Source: DATMNI01 sp035570275
Lineage (GTDB): Bacteria > Acidobacteriota > Terriglobia > Bryobacterales > Bryobacteraceae
NCBI GenBank assembly: GCA_035570275.1
Contig: DATMNI010000142.1
Location: forward strand, 1 to 8,282
Reading direction: 5' to 3'
Length of the DNA: 8,282 nt
Position numbers and translations under genes: made by a program. This document shows positions 5,116 to 8,282 of the stretch, in pieces. The notes under the pieces were generated by a model. That model saw nothing but the letters and a program-made list of their open reading frames with translations, made no database searches and was not told the origin of the DNA. The first letter of the stretch is position 1. Every line of letters starts with the position of its first letter.

Positions 5116-8100
5116 ATGAGACCTTCGCGCGAATTCAATTACAGAAGGCGGATGAAAGCGCAAGCGATATATTTGTTCCTGGCTGTCGCCGGCTTGGGAT
5201 TCGGCGCGACCCAGCCGAAACCGGCGTCCGCGCCGGTTAAGAAACCCGCGCCTCCAAGTCAGCCTCTGAGCTTTGAGGCCAACCAGGGCCAGACGGACCC
5301 AGCGGTGAAGTTTCTTTCGCGGGGCAATGGCTACGCGCTGTTCCTAACCCGGGACAGCGCCGTGTTCAAGCTCCGCTCGTTCCAGCAGAGCGAGGCTCCC
5401 GCCGTGGTGCGGATGAAACTGGCCGGAGCCAACCGTGACGCCAAGGTCTCCGGCGCTGATGCGCTCCCCGGGATTGTGAACTACTTCATGGGCAACGATC
5501 CCAGCAAATGGATTCACAGCGTCAGCACTTTTGGCAGAGTGAACTATCAACAGATCTATCCGGGTATCGATCTGGTCTATTACGGAACCGAGCGCCAGCT
5601 CGAATACGATTTTGTCGTGGCGCCGGGCGCGGATCCGAAACAGATCGGGCTCGAATTTGCGGGCGCCGGGCCGATGCTAGGCCCGGACGGAAGTTTGATG
5701 CTCACGCTCCATGGCGCTCCGCTCGCATTCCGCCAGCCGGTGGTCTATCAAACCATCGCGGGCAAGAAGAAAACGATCGCGGGCAATTACAAATTGTCCG
5801 GCGACCGTGTTCACTTTGCGCTGGGCAAGTACGACCATAACCGCGCGCTGGTGATCGATCCGGTGCTGAACTATCTGACCTACCTGGGTGGAAGTAAGAC
5901 GGACGAAGTTGGTAACACTACCTATAGCCCAGGCGGGAACACGACGCAGGGTATGGTTGTCGATGCAGCGGGAAATGTGTATGTGACGGGCTACACCCAG
6001 TCCACTAACTTCCCGCTGCAAGGAGCTATCCAACCCGTCAACACCACAAACGCGCCGACGGGCTTCGTCGCCAAGTTGAATCCCGCAGGCTCGCAGTTGA
6101 TCTACTCCACTTATATTGGCGGGGGTGTCTTGCTCGACAACACGATCACGGAACCCTACGCCATTGCCGTCGACGGCTCTGGCAGCGCCTACATAACCGG
6201 ATATACCAGCGCGGCCCAGTTTCCGGTTACCAGGGGCGGGTACCAGACGTCTTGCGGACCCGTGGTCAATAACGCAAGCAACTGCCAAAACGCTCAGAGC
6301 GCATTCCTGACCAAACTCAGTCCGAGCGGTGGCAGCCTGGTGTATTCGACCTTCCTCGGACATGGCAACGAAGTCGCCGTTGCGATCGCGGTCGACTCTC
6401 GAGGCCAAGCCTATGTCGCGGGGAATTCGGGCGACCAATGCGACTCCACCAATCCAGTTGCCTGCTTTCCGACGACAACGACCGCGGTGCTGGCGGGATC
6501 GGCTTTCAACCATACCACCAGCCCGAACAACTTTAACCAGGGCTCTGCCTTTATCGCGGTGATCGATGCCGCCGGCGCCAACCTGCTCTACTCGAGTCTG
6601 TTCGGCGGCAACGGCTCGCCGGCAGGTAACCAACATCCCACCTTCGGCTCCGGCGTGGCAGTGGATTCGTCCGGAGACTTCTATTTGGCGGGAACCACAC
6701 TAAGCAACCAGTTGCCTGTGACTCCGGGTGCGTTTCAGACTACCTATTACGGGAATCCCAATCCGGGTTTCGGGACCTCCTCTCGCGGGTTCGTGGCGAA
6801 ATTCGGCCCGGTGAGCTCCGGCGCCTCGTTGCTCTATACCACTTACCTCGGCGGGTTCGACAAGACCGTGGTCAGCTATCAGGATGTCATTGCAGGGATT
6901 GCAGCCGACGCGGCCGGCAATGCGTATGTCAGCGGCAACGCCTCCTACGACTTCCCGGCTACGGCGGGGGCGAACAACTCGACTCCCTGTCCTTCAGCCG
7001 GCAGTTGCGGGAACCGGGGCTTCCTGGCCAAGCTCAATCCTGCCGGAAGCGCGATCGTCTGGGCCACCTTTGTCGGAACCGCAATCAGGCCCGACCTCAG
7101 CACCGCCAGCAATATCGGTCCCCCACGCCTTGACGCGGCGGGCAATGTTTATGTGAGCGGGGTTGCGGGTAATAACACCGAATATCCGCTGGTGAATCCG
7201 TTGCAACCCGCCAATGGCTTTAGCGGATTGTACGTGACAAAGTACGACCCCACTGGAAGCACAAATGAGTTTTCCACGGTCATCTATGACCCGACGGCTA
7301 ACACTCAGATCTTCAACAGCGGCGTGGATGTGGATGCGCAAGGCAACATCTACGTGGCAGGCTACACCGCCGCGAGTAGTCTGCCGGTGACATCTGGCGC
7401 TTTCCGAACTGCCAATGCGGGGAATTTTGACGGCTTCATCGCCAAAATCAATACTTCCGGGCCCAACCCGGCCGTCAATGCCGGCGGCGTTGTCCCCATT
7501 AACAGCACCGTCTCAACCATTCAGCCGGGCGAATGGGTATCCATCTATGGCGCCAATCTCGCCAGCGGAACCGCGACCTGGACTGGCAATTTCCCCACCT
7601 CTCTCGGCGGCGCCAGCGTCACGATTGACGGTAAGGCAGCCTATCTCTGGTACGTCAGCCCCACGCAAATCAATCTGCAAGTGCCGGATGATGCCGCCAC
7701 CGGAAGCGTGCCGGTAGTCATAAGTACGGCGGGTGGCACGGCGAGGACCACCGTAATCCTCGCGCGCTTCGCTCCTTCCTTCAACCTTCTCGATAGCAAA
7801 CATGTCGCTGGCATCATTATCCGATCCAATGGTTCCGGCGCGTTTGGCGGCGGAACTTACGATATTATCGGCCCGACCGGATCGTCGCTCGGCTACCCGA
7901 CGGTCGCCGCCAAAGCGGGCGACACAGTGGAACTTTTCGGCGTCGGGTTTGGACCGACCAATCCCGTCGTTCCCGCGGGTGCGGCATATGTCGGATCGGC
8001 CCCCACGACCAGTCCCGTGACTCTCAGCATCGGCAATCGAAGTCTGTCACCGCCTTTCGCCGGTGAGACGAGCGCCGGTCTCTACCAGCTCAACGTCACA

Positions 8101-8190
8101 ATCCCGTCCGGTCTGGGATCGGGTGACGTCTCTCTGCAAGCATCCGTGGGCGGGGTGCAGACGCCGGTTGTAACGATTTCACTGCAATAG
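5116..8190 (+). CDS. Secreted SBBP beta-propeller protein with Solibacter-type C-terminal domain
   Basis: A 1024-residue exported protein of unknown function. A signal peptide is clear: basic residues to 14, a hydrophobic core YLFLAVAGLGFGA (19-31), probable cleavage near Ala31, then a Pro/Lys-rich stretch. Residues 50-250 form the domain usual ahead of SBBP repeats (LSFEANQGQTDPAVKFLSRG at 51-70, VNYFMGNDPSKW at 121-132, YPGIDLVYYG at 148-157, LEYDFVVAPGADP at 162-174). Seven SBBP beta-propeller repeats follow (about 278-780). Residues about 787-1023 match the Solibacter/Acidobacteria C-terminal domain TIGR03437 (QPGEWVSIYGANLA, LGGASVTIDGKAAYLWYVSP, TQINLQVPDDA, VELFGVGFGPT). There is no C-terminal membrane anchor or sorting tail, so release or outer-surface attachment is likely. 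All six cysteines fall in three close pairs inside the propeller. Related proteins are numerous in Bryobacterales; cell-surface adhesion or carbohydrate binding are guesses only. Confidence 0.93.
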   Translation: MRPSREFNYRRRMKAQAIYLFLAVAGLGFGATQPKPASAPVKKPAPPSQPLSFEANQGQTDPAVKFLSRGNGYALFLTRDSAVFKLRSFQQSEAPAVVRMKLAGANRDAKVSGADALPGIVNYFMGNDPSKWIHSVSTFGRVNYQQIYPGIDLVYYGTERQLEYDFVVAPGADPKQIGLEFAGAGPMLGPDGSLMLTLHGAPLAFRQPVVYQTIAGKKKTIAGNYKLSGDRVHFALGKYDHNRALVIDPVLNYLTYLGGSKTDEVGNTTYSPGGNTTQGMVVDAAGNVYVTGYTQSTNFPLQGAIQPVNTTNAPTGFVAKLNPAGSQLIYSTYIGGGVLLDNTITEPYAIAVDGSGSAYITGYTSAAQFPVTRGGYQTSCGPVVNNASNCQNAQSAFLTKLSPSGGSLVYSTFLGHGNEVAVAIAVDSRGQAYVAGNSGDQCDSTNPVACFPTTTTAVLAGSAFNHTTSPNNFNQGSAFIAVIDAAGANLLYSSLFGGNGSPAGNQHPTFGSGVAVDSSGDFYLAGTTLSNQLPVTPGAFQTTYYGNPNPGFGTSSRGFVAKFGPVSSGASLLYTTYLGGFDKTVVSYQDVIAGIAADAAGNAYVSGNASYDFPATAGANNSTPCPSAGSCGNRGFLAKLNPAGSAIVWATFVGTAIRPDLSTASNIGPPRLDAAGNVYVSGVAGNNTEYPLVNPLQPANGFSGLYVTKYDPTGSTNEFSTVIYDPTANTQIFNSGVDVDAQGNIYVAGYTAASSLPVTSGAFRTANAGNFDGFIAKINTSGPNPAVNAGGVVPINSTVSTIQPGEWVSIYGANLASGTATWTGNFPTSLGGASVTIDGKAAYLWYVSPTQINLQVPDDAATGSVPVVISTAGGTARTTVILARFAPSFNLLDSKHVAGIIIRSNGSGAFGGGTYDIIGPTGSSLGYPTVAAKAGDTVELFGVGFGPTNPVVPAGAAYVGSAPTTSPVTLSIGNRSLSPPFAGETSAGLYQLNVTIPSGLGSGDVSLQASVGGVQTPVVTISLQ
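5947..7455 (+). repeat. Seven SBBP beta-propeller repeats within the secreted protein
   Basis: Each repeat has a V/A-D-x-x-G-x-x-Y-V-x-G strand pair, a FPxT-type turn and a closing F-x-A-K-L/I strand, usually followed by Y-S-T-x-x-G-G. Approximate residues are 278-335, 348-415, 421-498, 512-580, 592-655, 669-724 and 735-780. The count of seven suits one seven-bladed propeller. Repeat six is the most divergent (its entry strand reads PPRLD and its end lacks the Y-S-T motif). The copies differ in DNA sequence, so they are old duplications and not a recent expansion. Confidence 0.8.
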
Positions 8191-8282
8191 GAGCGAAGGC
8201 AGCGCCGGCCACATGGAACCCGGCTAGAACGCCAGGGCGGGAATCTTCTTGCCCCGTCAAACGGCGCGCTCTGGCATACCAT
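8191..8282. other. Terminal 92 bp without a supported gene
   Basis: No gene can be assigned downstream of the SBBP stop. On the minus strand a short frame enters from the right edge and ends Gly-Met-Pro-Glu-Arg-Ala-Val at a TGA (8259-8257); this could be the tail of a convergent gene, but seven codons prove nothing. No convincing terminator hairpin is seen. Confidence 0.3.

Noticed and set aside
5677..6636. A 319-codon minus-strand frame
   Set aside because: It is antisense to the SBBP repeats, which are clearly coding on the plus strand; no recognisable domain in the reverse frame.

Overview
The window reads as chromosomal DNA of an Acidobacteriota member, most likely Bryobacterales (Solibacter/Bryobacter/Paludibaculum type). 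Three independent signs point there. First, a PadR regulator is translationally coupled to a MacB/FtsX permease of the 'acidobacterial duplicated orphan permease' (ADOP) kind. Second, a large secreted protein has SBBP beta-propeller repeats and the Solibacter-type C-terminal domain (TIGR03437). Third, the intergenic DNA is GC-rich and full of palindromic repeats. This assignment rests on protein features recognised by eye; no database search was run.

Layout. Positions 1-1258 (minus) hold the N-terminal half of the ADOP permease, open to the window edge. Positions 1260-1616 (minus) hold its PadR regulator, one base upstream of the permease start, with a 10-bp-arm palindrome directly against the PadR start codon. 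Positions 1641-1903 carry no gene but hold REP-like palindromes, including a perfect 35-bp direct repeat. Positions 1904-2776 (minus) encode an alpha/beta hydrolase. Positions 2777-3025 separate divergent genes and hold a large inverted repeat (39-bp perfect arms, 53-bp centre), itself built of nested palindromes. Positions 3026-3640 (plus) encode a TMEM165/GDT1-family membrane protein and 3675-4853 (plus) an MFS transporter, probably one transcription unit. Positions 4854-5115 are intergenic. Positions 5116-8190 (plus) encode the 1024-residue exported SBBP protein. Positions 8191-8282 hold nothing I can support.

How the genes work together. PadR and ADOP form a recognisable regulator/permease pair in which PadR probably represses its own operon through the palindrome. 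The GDT1 protein and the MFS carrier may be co-transcribed inner-membrane transporters; no substrate can be read from the sequence. The hydrolase and the SBBP protein look like stand-alone genes. I see no defence island, phage, insertion sequence with transposase, CRISPR array, tRNA or rRNA. The most unusual material is the repeat structure around the hydrolase and at the PadR/ADOP junction, and three paired cysteines in the propeller protein.
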